From positions 22,692,501 to 22,756,500 of the forward strand of contig CM076141.1 in the NCBI GenBank assembly GCA_038025085.1: a stretch of 64,000 nucleotides of DNA, in the 5' to 3' direction. The position numbers and the translations under genes are program-made. Positions within the stretch are counted from its first letter, which is position 1; every line of letters begins with the position of its first letter. The notes under the pieces are model-generated. The model was not told the origin of the DNA. It saw nothing but the letters and a program-made list of their open reading frames with translations, and did not search any database. Source of the DNA: Tetragonia tetragonoides. Its lineage: Eukaryota > Streptophyta > Magnoliopsida > Caryophyllales > Aizoaceae. Positions 1 through 10,980 of this stretch are shown in pieces.

Positions 1-158
1 GAATTACTACGGTTATCCGAGTAGCAGGTACCATAAAACAAACTATAACTGATTTAATGAGCCATTTGCAGTTTCACAGTCTGAATTAGTTCATACTTAC
101 ACATGCATGGCTTAATCTTTGAGACAAGAATATGACTACTGGCAGGATCAACCAGGTA
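1..158 (-). rRNA. 18S rRNA 5' end (partial, probably degenerate copy)
   Basis: Reading the minus strand from 158 downward gives the universal eukaryotic small-subunit rRNA start (TACCTGGTTGATCCTGCCAG), followed by about 140 nt of conserved 18S sequence. The window edge cuts off the rest. Compared with the plant consensus as I remember it, at least three normally invariant positions differ: ATTCTT for ATGCTT, CTGCAAATG for CTGCGAATG and TTTTATGG for TTTGATGG. That suggests a silenced or pseudogenised rDNA unit, although sequencing error is possible. The spacer to the right is in the order expected for an rDNA unit transcribed leftward. Confidence 0.93.
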
Positions 159-765
159 GCACCATCAACTGACGTCAAACGCGTATGAGCCTTTCCGAGT
201 GATCGGGAGGTCAACTCGCGCTTGGTCGCCGTTCGTGCTGAGCGAAGAACACTAGATTGGACAGCACAGGCCTTTCGGACCCATGCCCTCTCAGTGTTCC
301 GCATCCCAGAGAACAGCTAGAGCACGCAGCCCATGCCACAGCCGCACCGTAGGCTCGACGTGGGTGGACGACGTGCTCAACTTGAGTGGTCCACCCGGCA
401 CCCTTGGGAGGATGTCGGATGAAGATCTAATCTTTTCAGGGTAACGATTACCATCCGTAGGCATCAAACACAGGAAACCATGCTTCGTCCAAGGCAATTC
501 GGTCTTGGAGTAATCGATGAAAAGGTCTGTGGGTGGGCGGTTGACTGCACGAGCAGGAACCCCACCAACCCAAACGGACCGAGTGCCACTCACACGCCTT
601 CACAATTACTGCGCCAAAATCACCCTCGACGGACCCACGAAACTACATAGTAGCCCCATGGATGACCGAGGGAGACCCAGACGAGCACAACGCTCGGCTT
701 GAAAATCTCCATGAAGGGACGTTCGATGAAGGGACATTCAATGAAGGGACGGTCGATACCCACAA
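159..765 (-). other. 5' external transcribed spacer / IGS of the rDNA unit
   Basis: This stretch lies immediately upstream of the 18S start on the minus strand, where the 5' ETS must be. It is GC-rich and lacks a coherent protein gene. Short open frames here are not supported. Its right end runs into the sub-repeat block. The short tandem phrase 'gaagggac' near 712-752 marks the start of repetitive spacer. Confidence 0.7.
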
Positions 766-1260
766 GCCGGATGGATAGCTCATCCCGAAGGAGATCACAT
801 CCATCCGACGTTTATACCCGCACGTCGACTAGATAGCTCATCCCGAAAGAGATCACATCCATCCGACGTTGATACCCACACGTCGGCTAGATAGCTCATC
901 GCAAAGGAGATCACATCCATCCGACGTTTATACCAGGTCGTCGACTAGATAGCTCATCCCGAAGGAGATGACATCCATCCGACGTTTATACCCACACGTC
1001 GGCTAGATAGCTCATCCCGAAGGAGATCACATCCATCCGACATTTATACCCGGACGTCGGCTGGATAGGTCATCCCAAAGGAGGTCACATCCATCCGACA
1101 TTTATGCCCACAAGCCGGCTGGATAGCTCATCCCAAAGGAGATCACATCCATCCAACATCGGCTGGATAGCTCATCCCGAAAAAGATCACATCCATCCGA
1201 CGTCGGCTAGAAAGCTCAATCCCGAAGGAGATCACATTCGTCCGACATTTATACCCACGT
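766..1260 (-). repeat. rDNA spacer tandem sub-repeats, ~59-bp period
   Basis: About eight or nine copies of a ~58-60 bp unit are present. Each contains a 'gatagctcatcccgaaggag' core followed by 'atcacatccatccgacg' and a 'tatacccacacgtcgg' segment; starts fall near 772, 832, 890, 948, 1006, 1063 and 1122. The last units are shortened. Sub-repeats of this size are typical of plant rDNA intergenic and external spacers, where they often act as spacer enhancers or are simply homogenised. They sit at the right distance from the 18S start. Confidence 0.85.
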
Positions 1261-1560
1261 CGTTTCCGTCTGCCATCGTCGACCTCGAAAGCGCCCGAGT
1301 GGACACGACATGACACTACTCAGTGCCTACTAGGAGCTTCATGTCGCGTCCATCTCCGGTGCCGCCTCTGTCTCCGACATAGGGGGCCGGTGCTTGAGCC
1401 GAGGTGTCGTGGGTGCCCGGCTATGAGGGCGCACAACTCGACACTAGTCGGCGCCTGGTAGGCGCTTCATGTTGCATCACTTGCCTTCGCCCACAAGCAC
1501 TCTCTCAACCAACTACCCCCTAAAGAGTTATAAGGTTTAGTGGTTCAGACAGGAGTAGAC
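1261..1560 (-). other. unique part of rDNA spacer
   Basis: GC-rich, mostly non-repetitive spacer next to the sub-repeat array. The motif 'gcctactaggagcttcatgt' near 1325-1344 recurs in similar form near 1457-1472. No coding sequence is supported. It includes the candidate Pol I start listed separately. Confidence 0.5.
1514..1532 (-). promoter_or_regulatory. candidate RNA polymerase I initiation motif
   Basis: On the minus strand this reads TATAACTCTTTAGGGGGTA. It resembles the plant Pol I start pattern (a TATA-like stretch followed by a run of G) and lies ~1.36 kb upstream of 18S. The spacing inside the motif is longer than in the usual consensus, so this is only a candidate. Confidence 0.25.
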
Positions 1561-1861
1561 ATGCCTAGTGCATAACTTTCATACTGGGGTTTTTGAGAGT
1601 TTGGATAATTACTTTCCAAAAGTTCCACCTCAAACTTTTCAAGTATATTATTAAATTATGGAAAAATATATTTTTAAAATTTTTCACACAAGATAGCTAT
1701 TTAATTTAATTTTTATCTAAAAAATAGGCAGAAAAATAGGAAATAAATAGAACTAATGTCAGAAAAATTACAAATCGCTTCAAAAAATTGGGAAAGATTT
1801 TTGAGACCTCACTTTAATTTTTGAAATAATTTTGAGACCTCACTCGAGTAGGAAATTCCTG
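1561..1861. other. AT-rich spacer, no gene seen
   Basis: A sharp drop in GC relative to both flanks. No convincing ORF or named repeat. It may be upstream IGS or the junction between rDNA and chromosomal sequence. Confidence 0.4.
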
Positions 1862-2490
1862 CCATCACCCATGATTTTGGTGTTCCGGCCCTTACATTGG
1901 TGTCCCATCAAAATGCCCTTACAAGCCTATCATGGACCAGATAACCGACCCCGAGACCCTCTCATGTCCCTTAGGGATGTCCCGTGCGATATGGTGTGAA
2001 AATATACACCAACGGTTCGGAGCCTCTCGGAAGCCAAAAAAAACGTGGATTATATCCTTTGATTTCGGTTTCCAAGGGCCAGGGTGTAATTTTTGCCCAA
2101 ACATCTCCTAGGGGTCTATCATGACCCTAGAGGACCCTAGGCGCTCCGGGAGGGTCATCCTTATCCCCGAACTCCGATATCACCCATGACGCCGGTATTC
2201 CGACCCTTACATTATCATCGTGTAAAGCCGCCCTTACAAGCCTATCAGGGACCCAGTAACCGACCCTGGGGGCCTCCCATGTCCCCTAGGGGTCTTCCGT
2301 GCGATATGGGGCGAAAATATTAACGCCAAAATGTTTGCTTTCGGAGGCCCAGAACACGTGTCCTACAACATTTCCGGTTGCCGTTTTCGCCCAAATATTT
2401 TTTGGGGGGGGCTATCATGGCTCTAGGGGACCCTCGATACCCCAGGAGGGTCACCTTCATCCCCGAACACCGATATCACCCATGTCGCCC
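1862..2490. repeat. ~315-bp tandem repeat, about two copies plus a partial
   Basis: Two diverged units start with a 'tatcacccatga' phrase (about 1862 and 2170), and a third start is cut off near 2472. Shared blocks in order are 'cttacaagcctatca', 'agtaaccgacc', 'catgtccc', 'gtgcgatatgg' and 'tatcatg'. The units are not RNA- or protein-coding as far as I can see. They could be upstream IGS repeats of the neighbouring rDNA or an independent satellite. Confidence 0.75.
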
Positions 2491-2512
2491 GTATAGACGC
2501 GCGCGCGCGTGT

Positions 2513-2718
2513 GTTGGGGGAGAGTCTTCCCTTGACTCTTTGTTCAAAGACTAAGAGTACACACCAATATATAAAGTCTCTTCTCTTTCCTTTCTCTACC
2601 AATGTCGGACAATGAGTTTTATGAACAAGGCTTTTGTGGGAATTTTCACAAGGCTTTTGTGGGACTTTCTTTGAAGCATACCAAGCTTCATGAAGCATAT
2701 TCAAGCTTCATTTCCAAC
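2513..2718 (+). mobile_element. candidate short solo LTR (TGTTGG...CCAACA)
   Basis: The ~206-bp segment starts TGTTGG and ends CCAACA, a perfect 6-bp LTR-type inverted terminus. It has an internal TATA-like 'atatataaag' near 2566-2575 and a repeated 'caaggcttttgtggga' phrase at 2627-2642 and 2650-2665. I could not find a clear 5-bp target duplication, so the call is tentative. Confidence 0.35.
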
Positions 2719-3049
2719 ACGAAAAACAACAGAAAAGGAAAAAATATCAATTGACAATAATTCTCTTTCGTGAACCCTTCTCTATTTTCTAATTTTGGTT
2801 TCTGGTAACGTGTTGATTAAAAGACTTTCGTAAGTGAATCGTACTCGATGGCTAATCCAACAATTATGTGGGTTAATCATGAAACAATAACAAAATCATA
2901 GTCTATATCGAAAGTAAATGAACCAAATACTTGTTGAAATAATAAGAAAAAGAAAACAAACAAAACACGAATTATAGCCACGATTTTGGGAAGCACTACA
3001 ACAATTTTATGTTTTGGAGAACTAAGCAAACCTTAAGCTTTGTTATTGC

Positions 3050-3084
<35 letters not shown>

Positions 3085-3802
3085 ATCACTTAGGTTGTAT
3101 GGATACAAATATGAGTGCAGAGAGGATAAGAATACATGAACTGTATCTTTAAAAAAGAATACATGTATGCATAATAATAATAAAAACAAATATAAAAGAA
3201 TAAGAACTATGTCAATAAAGTTAGATTTTAAATCTTAATATTATTAAGATAACAAACATAATGTGAACTAAAAATAATTTAAACATAGTTTAATAGTTTC
3301 ATCTCAATAGTTTTTAGGACAAATAATAGATAAGTATACGTAAATATGCCTAAGGAATATCGATTAAGTACCCTGCAAGTATCGGTATCCAACAAATATT
3401 AGATACGGGATATTGTACCAATTTGAGGTATCAGTGCAACCTAGGGATTCACAAGCTTGAAAAAAAAAACAAAAGAAAATTGAACCAAATGCTCGGTTCT
3501 GTACCACAATAATTTTTTGCCTTTCCAACTCTTCCTTTTATATAACACAAAAAATTGTTCAAAACGGTCTTTTTGTAACTTTTAGTGAGACGGGAATTAT
3601 TTTTAGATAAGGGTCACTGCTCATGACCTCCTAAATTGCTAAAGAGTGACCCTCTTTTTCTGTAAGTTGGTCTCTTGGAGATATGGATGAAAAAAAAAAC
3701 AGAAGAAGAAAAAAGTTGTATCATTTCATCCCGTCTTGTAAAGAAAACTGGACAAGGGTTCACAATTAGGCGGGAAAGCCGTCTTGCTCTCTAGAGAGAG
3801 AG
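2719..3802. other. AT-rich upstream region of RAD51B with 32-nt poly(A)
   Basis: No gene is visible. A 32-nt A run at 3051-3082 may be the tail of an old retroposon, but the sequence before it is not recognisable. The last ~100 bases, ending in a GA-rich stretch just before the ATG at 3803, would hold the RAD51B promoter and leader. No firm TATA box was assigned. Confidence 0.4.
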
Positions 3803-3886
3803 ATGGCGAACCGGCTAATCAGCGAGATGGGTCTCCCGAAATCAATCACCCACATATTCGCTGCTCGTAACATCAAAACCGCTAAG
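3803..3886 (+). CDS. RAD51B: RAD51B exon 1
   Basis: 28 codons from ATG in good context (agATGgcg) to donor AAG|gtatac. It encodes the conserved N-terminal helix region ending FAARNIKTAK. The start is chosen because MANRLI... aligns with the plant family start. Confidence 0.88.
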
Positions 3887-4569
3887 GTATACTATCGTTA
3901 TTCCCTTTAAATTTCAGTTTTTGAAGAGTTGCTTGGTTCTATTTGCAGTGTAAATATTCAGCAACTTCCCAAATCAATTACAGCAAAAATAGTCTAATTT
4001 TAAATGTGAGGGGTAAAAATGGGACATGTGTTGAAAGGTGGGTGGTATTAAATAAAAAGGTGGGTGATATTAAATATAGCCCATTCTAGTTGATTATACT
4101 TCGAATTACTTGTTCAAATGCATAATCAATTACAATTGTGCATGTAATATAAAGACTACGAGAATGATAATCTAGTAAACATATATCTCACTTATGCTTG
4201 TTAATTTAATTGCTTAATTTGGAAGAGATGTTACTTGATTGAACCTATGCTTTTCAAGTTGTCCAACTGTAGTTTTGCTTTTAGTTGCTGGGCTGCATGT
4301 TTCCATAAGTGAAACTTGATTGTCGAAACTCGAAGTGGGTCAGTTATTGTTTGATGAGATAGTGGAAGCTTCTAGATATGTCATTTACTAAATGTAACAC
4401 AAATTAAGAAGATCAATGCTAAAAAAGTTTGTTAGCCTCATGGTTTATGAGTAAGGGCCCAATTAATGCCTTTGAAAGCTCTTGCAGCCCGCAAATGATC
4501 CGGGGTTTTGTAGCTGGACTTGCTTGAATCTTGTTGCTAACCCTTTGAAGGCCATGTTGTTTCTTGAAG

Positions 4570-4683
4570 GATGTGCTTTCTCTAACAGAAATCGAGTTGA
4601 TGGAGTTAATGGATGTGGGGTTGGCAGAGGTAGCATCAGCAGTTGCATACATTAGTGAAGTGGTCTGCCCTCCCCCACAAACT
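4570..4683 (+). CDS. RAD51B: RAD51B exon 2
   Basis: 38 codons, DVLSLTEIELMELMDVGLAE..., between acceptor ttgaag| and donor |gtaagc. This is the helix-hairpin-like N-terminal domain seen in RAD51 paralogs. Confidence 0.88.
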
Positions 4684-4778
4684 GTAAGCGTAGAAGCTTC
4701 AACTGTTTTTGCGCTTTGTGTTGTTTTTATTGTTTGCTCAGATCATTGTTGTGACTTTTGTTTGGAAGATTTTTTCAG

Positions 4779-4931
4779 GCACTATCGCTTTTAGAGCAAC
4801 GAGTTCAGAATGAGTACTTGGCTGGTCATCTTCCTACAAGACTAAAAGGTCTAGACGAGGCCTTGTGCGGTGGGATACCATTTGGTGTTCTGACTGAATT
4901 GGTTGGTCCAGCTGGGATTGGCAAGAAGCAA
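4779..4931 (+). CDS. RAD51B: RAD51B exon 3 with Walker A
   Basis: 51 codons between tttcag| and |gtatgt. It carries GHLPTRLKGLDEALCGGIPFG, then the P-loop GPAGIGKKQ at the 3' end (about 4905-4931). The P-loop Ser/Thr that coordinates Mg is replaced by a second Lys (AAG). Confidence 0.92.
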
Positions 4932-5229
4932 GTATGTCAAGTAGCACAATTTTTTTTGACATTCATGTATGGCTGTTTCTTTCTTTTGGCAATAGGACCA
5001 TAATAGGCTACATATATTTGGGTACCTAGGTGATTATATGAATATTTCGATCACGAGTAATACTGGCCTTAGTGAAAAAGAAATACAGATATCCAATAAT
5101 TACGGACAACTATTTGTTATCCTAGTAAGTGGTTCTATTACGTTCCAGCCATCAATTTATGAGCTCTATACCGACGACAAAACAAGGGGAAAAGAATCAG
5201 TCTCACTCTTTTTTTTACGGGACACTGAT

Positions 5230-5964
5230 GTTGCGTGAAAATGGAACTGGGAAATGGAAAAGAGGAATGGGGTGCTCAGATAAACAGGAAGACGAACTCC
5301 ACGTGTTGTTCTTCTGTCCTTTCGCTGTCCAGGTATGGGAACTGATGGGATGGAGTGATATGATGTCTCATCCATATGCTGGTGATTTTAAAATGTGGCT
5401 ATTTGAATTTTTGCTTCAGAGGCAACAAGAAGTAGTGGGACTTTGTTTAACTGTTCTTTGGCCCTTGTGGTCATGTCGTAATACTAGGATATTTAAAGGT
5501 GAGCATAATCTCCATCCTATGTTGTTGATTATGCTACATCTTTTTTTCCAAAATTATTGTGAGGCATGGATGTCGGTGGTGCCAAAAGGGCTTTCTAGTT
5601 CTCAGCATGTTGTCTCACCTAAGACTTGGAAAGCTCCTGCCATGAGAAAAGTTAAACTAATTGTGATGCAACTTTGTTTTCGGATTGGAGAGTTAGCCTT
5701 GGCTTTGTTACAAGTGATGGAAGTGGGTGATCTACTTATTACAGGTGTGTGCCAATTTGCAAATCACTATCAAATAGAAGTGGTAGAAGCACTGGCAATA
5801 AGGTTTGGTATGGTCATAACTTTGGAGAGTGGATCTCATGACATAATTGTTGAATCAGACTCTCTCAAGGTCACTACGGATTTGAAGAAGAAAGTTCTCC
5901 CAAAAAATGAGTTGGGTCTCAAATTAGCTAATATATTATCTCTTAGTAATGCATTGGGTCCTAT
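5230..5964 (+). mobile_element. LINE fragment: zinc-ribbon and RNase H region
   Basis: One long open frame reads a degenerate reverse-transcriptase zinc-ribbon (CSDKQEDELHVLFFCPFAVQVW) and then an RNase H-like domain of plant LINEs (LALALLQVMEVGD..., QIEVVEALAIRFGM, HDIIVESDSLKV). The 5' enzymes are missing. It lies in RAD51B intron 3 in sense orientation. At ~5965 it is joined abruptly to another LINE 3' end. Confidence 0.7.
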
Positions 5965-6462
5965 GATATGGTGCAACGCCGGAGGCCTGACTGGTCCCTT
6001 CTATCGGGATTCTGTGTGATGTGCCGTCATGATGGGAAAGATAGCCTGCATTTGTTTGTCCTGTGTAACTTTGCTACGTCTTTATGGAGTAGGTTGCTGG
6101 AGGGGGAGAGTTTTGTGTGTCATGCCCGGTGGGAGATTTTCCACAGCTTCGTTTTGCAGCAATGAGGGGAAATTGTTTTGGAGGTGCATGTGTATGGCCA
6201 TCCTGTGGTGTATTTGGTTGGAGAGGAACTCTCGGGTGTTCTGTGATGTTAGGAAGCCTATAGACTATGTCTGGGATCATGTGGTCTATTTGGCCTCCCT
6301 TTGGGCTAAGGCGGCGGGTGCTTTTAAGGGCATTCCGCTTACCTTTGTACTCCATTGGTGAGATTTGTAGTTTCTTTTGGTTGCTGCATAAGAGGATGCC
6401 TTATCCTCTTTTTGGTATTCTGTACAGATTTGATTAATAAAATTTTTCCTTATCTGAAAAAT
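5965..6462 (+). mobile_element. L1-like LINE 3' end (zf-RVT and 3' UTR)
   Basis: It encodes RRRPDWSLLSGFCVMCRHDG followed by DSLHLFVLCNFATSLW, the Cys/His zinc-ribbon typical of the C-terminus of plant L1 ORF2. A 3' UTR ends 'ttccttatctgaaaaa' at ~6447-6462. It is 5'-truncated with a frameshift near 6160. The same tail type recurs at 10050, 11515 and 34230. Confidence 0.72.
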
Positions 6463-7379
6463 CTCTTAGTATGCTTTTAGCTCTTGTAGTTGGTCTCATG
6501 CTGGTAGCCGGTAGGTCTAGCAATCAGGTGGCTCACCACCATGCTCGATTGCAGCCCTATGTTTTTCAGGATAGAATTTGGTTGGAGGAGGGTCCAAATG
6601 AGGTGGATGTTTTTGTATCCATGGACATTTGTATCATGAATGTTTAATATATCCCTCTTTCTTGTCAAAAAACATTAGGAAACCTGGAAACACAGCAAAA
6701 AATGGATTCACTTTTTTCCTAGAAACCTGAAACTTCTTCTGATTGTTGTTAGTATAATATAGGGGAAGTTTGAGTAAGGTATATTGAGACGTATACCGAC
6801 GTTTCAAAAAGTATGTTCATGTATACTATCTTGCGCAATGTTTATTCGATTATTTTGGGCCAATGGGACAAGTAATTGTTTGAAATTAGTGATTTACTAT
6901 TGATAAAGAATAAGGTTGAGAAAATGGTAATTTAAGGATTCTACAGGTCCATCAGAGGGTAGAACTTGTTAGTCATACCAAGAAAACCTTTCCCTGAGTT
7001 TCATTGTTCTTGAAACGGGAAACATGTATGGCCTTCATGAGAGGTTCTGTGCAACAAGTGCTGCTATATTCAATTTGAAAATGGTTGTTTCAAGTAGTGA
7101 TGGCATGTTTTAGTTGACAGATAAAGGCTTTTCATACGGTGCAGTATTTATCCTGATGCAATCAGACAACAATACTTGAGCGTAATAAATTTAATAATAA
7201 TCCACTACATCTTGCAGATAGAGTCTTTTCATACAGTTCAGTATTTATCCTGATGCAATCAGACAACAATACTATTGAGGGTAATAAATTTAATGGATAA
7301 TAATCCACTGCATCTTGAGAAGGCCTTTGCAAATCTCTACGGGAGGGGAACAACTTTTGAGGAAGAGTGTGGACTTAAA
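6463..7379. other. intron 3 sequence, unassigned
   Basis: AT-rich intronic DNA. A ~75-bp segment is directly repeated: 'gcagtatttatcctgatgcaatcagacaacaatac' at 7141-7175 and a close copy near 7238-7272. No gene seen. Confidence 0.4.
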
Positions 7380-10050
7380 AAATGAGTTACAGGAGGTGAT
7401 GTTAAGGGAGAAACAAAGTCAATGACAGAAGATAAAGGTTAAGTGGGCGAAGGAGGGAGACATGAATTCTAGACATTTCTTAAAGGTGGTCCATGGGAGG
7501 CGGGGGAGGGCTTTTATTAAAGAGTTAGAGGGCAATGATGGGGAAGTGATCTCTGATCTTGATGCCATTAGTCGTCAGATCACTGATTTTATAAGAATCT
7601 GTTTAGGGAGGAAGAATGGGAACGACCTAGTATTGATGGAGTGGTGTGGAGCCCGATCCCTTCGCACTCAGGGGCTTGGGTTGAAAGGCCTTTTGAGGAG
7701 GTCGAGGTGAGAGCAGCGGTTTTTAGTATGGATAGGGAGAAAGCACTGATGGTTTCACTATAGCGTTCTTCCAGTGGGAGGTTATCAAAGGTGATCTTCT
7801 TGGGGTTTTTGAGGAGTTCTATGAGCAGGGAGTCTTTGGAAGGGGTATAGATTCAAATTTCATTACCTTGGTGTCGAAAAAGGACCGATCGATTAGGGTA
7901 AGGGATTTTCTCCCTATAAGTCTGGTGACGAGTGTTTTTAAAATCCTTGCCAAAGTCCTTTCTAATAGACTTGGAGAAGTTTTGCCGCCTACAATCTCCC
8001 AGTCACAGAGTGCTTTAGTAGGCGGTCGGCAAATTTTGGATGTTGTGGCAAATGAGGTAGTTGATGAAGCAAGGCGTAAGGGGCTTAAGGGTGTGGTTTT
8101 CAAGCTGGATTTTGTAAAGGCATAAGATAGGGTGGGTTGGCGATTTCTGGATATGGAGTTGGACAAGAAGGCGTTTGGGGAGCGGTGGCGAAGGTGGATT
8201 AGAGGGTGTTTTAAGAACACGTATTTCTCGGTATTGGTTAATGGTGCGCCTTGAAATTGGTTTACTTCGTCCAAGGGGTTAAAACAAGGGAAACCCCTAT
8301 CGCCATTTTTGTTCACTTTGGATAGGATGTTGGAGAAAGGTGTGGAAGTGGGGATGTTTGAGGGGTTCAAGATAGGCAGGGAGGCGTACACGTATCGCAC
8401 TTGCAATTCATGGATGATAAGGTACGTTTTCTGTCAGCGGATAAGGAGAACTTTATGAATGTCCTTATAGTTTCGCAGATCTTTGAGCTGATCTCAGGCA
8501 TGAAAGTAAACCTTGGCAAGTGCAGCTTAGCTGGTATAAATGTGGATCATGCGCTTTTGGAGGAGTTTAATTCTTTCGTAGGTTGTCAGATGGCCACAAA
8601 GTTACTTGGGGCTGCCGCTTAGGGGTAGTCCGCGTTCTGAAGCTTTTTGGGAGCCAGTTGTACAACGAGTTGCTAAGAGGCTTGACGGGGGGAAGCGAGT
8701 TTACTTCTTTTTGGGAGGAAGGATTTCTATCATTCAGTCATGTCTCTCTAGTATTCCCTTATACTATCTATCTCTTTTTAAAATCCCGGCAGCTGTGGCT
8801 GGTAGGATCGAGAAGATGATGCGGGATTTCTTATGGACGGGTAAGGATGGTGAGAAGAAGGACCACTTGGTGAGGTGGGATAAGGTGTGTCGGTCGAAGG
8901 AGGAAGGGGGTTTGGGGTTTGGGGTTTGGGAGGTTGGTGACTAAAAATATTGCACTTGTTGGAAAATGGTTATGGCGATTTGCTTTGCAGACTGAGGCTT
9001 TGTGGCATAAGGTTATTAGGAGTAAATATGGCATGCAAATGGGACGCATGGTACCACACATACGAGTCCCTGGAAGTTTATATCTCAGGTTTCTATGTAC
9101 CTTTTCCCATTAGTGCTGTGGAACCTTGGGAGTTGGACGCGGATTAGATTTTAGAGGACAGTTGGGGAAATAACCAGCCTTTGTGCTTGAGATTTCCGAG
9201 AGTTTTTCAGCTGTCTATGCTTCACGAGGCTGCAGTTTCAGAGTTTTATTCTTCCTCGACAGGTTCTTGGGATTTGCATTTACGGAGACCTCCTCAGGAT
9301 TGGGAGATGGAGGAGGTCATTTCACTACTTGGTTGGTTGGTTGGAGTCCATCCAATTACAGGATCAGGAAGACTCTAGGAGGTGGGCGGGGGACCCTTCG
9401 AGGGTGTTTTCCTGCAGCACTTTTCTTCAGCAGCTGGGGCTGTCTTCACAGCAGCCTGCCTTCCCGATTACAAAATGGCTCTAGAAGGCGAAAGTACCTC
9501 TTAAGGTATGGGCTTTTGCGTGGATATTGTTGTTGGACAGGGTTAATACCAATGATTTACGGCAGCTGAGGAGGCTGAATTCAGCATTGTTCCCAGATGT
9601 GTGTAAGTTTTGTCGGGCTAGCAGCTAGACTTCGACACATGTTTTCTTGGGGTGTGGAGTAGCACAGGCTCTATGAGGCGGACTATTTGATGCTATGGGT
9701 GCGCTGTGGAGCAGTCCAGGCACTGTTGTGGAGATTATGAAAGTGCCATTAGGAGGGGGGAAGGTGAGGAAAGTGCTGTGGAAATGTGCTATCTTTGCAA
9801 TCTTGTCGTGTATTTGGCTAGAGAGGAACTCTTTCCTGGTATTTCTTTGACTATTGATATGTTGTGGGATAGGGTTGTATACTTAGCCTCTTTGTGGGCT
9901 AAGCTGCTGGGTGTTTGAGGAGCTCTCCTGTTACACATGTTATGCTACATTGGTTGGATATGTAACTAGATTCCTCTTGAGGACCCCTTGTCCTCTTAGG
10001 ATGTAATTGTGTTTTCTTCATTAATATAATCTTTTTCTTATCTAAAAAAA
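7380..10050 (+). mobile_element. degenerate L1-like LINE (ORF2 remnants and 3' end)
   Basis: Successive frames carry the linker before RT (7462-7710), RT motifs (7868-8125: DFLPISLVTSVFKILAKVLS and KGVVFKLDFVKA), then 'LKQGKPLSPFLF' near 8279-8312. The catalytic box is decayed (FMDD near 8407), and 8606-8944 reads SIIQSCLSSIPLYYLSLFK. The zinc-ribbon region near 9490-9690 and a 'cttatctaaaaaaaa' tail near 10036-10050 follow. Many stops and frameshifts show it is long dead. It lies in sense in RAD51B intron 3, ending just before exon 4. Confidence 0.82.
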
Positions 10051-10125
10051 ATCTCTACCCCTTTTTTGTAGATAAGCTGAGGCCTTTTGGAACACCTAAC
10101 AGGTTCTTCTGTGTTCAAATTGCAG

Positions 10126-10229
10126 TTTTGCCTGAAGTTGGCTTTACTGGCATCACTTCCTCCAAGTTATGGTGGCTTAGATGGTCATGTAATTTACATT
10201 GACGTGGAGTCCAAATGTAGTTCAAGAAG
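10126..10229 (+). CDS. RAD51B: RAD51B exon 4
   Basis: Acceptor ttgcag| to donor AG|gtgtgt, 34 codons plus two bases. It encodes FCLKLALLASLPPSYGG followed by HVIYIDVESKCSSR, the core strand and conserved ESK-SSRR segment of RAD51B. Confidence 0.92.
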
Positions 10230-10421
10230 GTGTGTGCAAAAGACCTCTCTTTTTTCGGCCTTTATCTTTTTACTGATCAGTAGCAGCCAGGTTCTGAACT
10301 AAATTTGTTTTCAGGGAACTTGGGAAGTACTTGACTTTTGTTACCATCACTAAATAATGACAAGAAAAGTGTTCATTTTGAAAGAGTAATGAAATTTCTC
10401 CTCATGTTATTGCGTTCTCAG

Positions 10422-10485
10422 GATGATAGAAATTGGATCAAAAAGTTTCCCTGAGGTTTTTTATCGAGAAGGGATGGCAAAGGAG
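10422..10485 (+). CDS. RAD51B: RAD51B exon 5
   Basis: 64 nt between ctcag| and |gtaact. It encodes (R)MIEIGSKSFPEVFYREGMAKE, matching the family in order and phase. Confidence 0.9.
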
Positions 10486-10558
10486 GTAACTGAAAAAAAT
10501 GGTCACCAAGTTTAATGATGTGAATTTTGGTTTTATGAACTTAACACTACTTCCCCAG

Positions 10559-10614
10559 ATGGCTGGTGGGATTTTGGTTCTGCAACCTGCATCAATTCCT
10601 GAATTTACGGAGAG
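10559..10614 (+). CDS. RAD51B: RAD51B exon 6
   Basis: 56 nt between cccag| and |gtatta. It encodes MAGGILVLQPASIPEFTE, ending in phase 2 (AG). Confidence 0.9.
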
Positions 10615-10980
10615 GTATTATTTTAAACTCATTTAGAATAGATCTGATTACTTGCCAAGAAGTATTATTTAGCTTGTTCTTTAGTGCGACTGATAACAGG
10701 TGCTTTGGGCCTTGTTCTGAAAGTCTAAAATCGCACTTAGGCAGGTCATTAATGTCTAAACTGATATTATTGACATTTAAGTGTTGCTTGTTGGAACTGT
10801 GTGCTAAAGCTCAATTAAAGACGGTCTATATAATAAATTTATTACCAGAGAACTAAGAGTGTGAAAGATAATTTAACTGTTTGGCGTTGGATAGGATTAA
10901 TTTTATTTAGATGAATAATTTTTTTTTCTTGAAATATCAAATGATAAACAGTTACAAGTATCAAGATAAGGAGTCCTCAA
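10615..10980. other. start of RAD51B intron 6, nothing identified
   Basis: AT-rich intron sequence between exon 6 and the next LINE fragment. No supported gene. 'aagataatttaactgtttgg' at 10864-10883 and 'aagataaatcaactgtttgg' at 10999-11018 are near-duplicates and may flank a small insertion. Confidence 0.35.

Noticed and set aside
2513..2718. Confident solo LTR
   Set aside because: Only the TGTTGG...CCAACA ends are present; no target duplication or family match could be shown, so it is kept at low confidence.
5129..5238. Start of a long plus-strand frame before the LINE fragment
   Set aside because: The conserved LINE sequence begins only near 5260; the upstream part has no family similarity.
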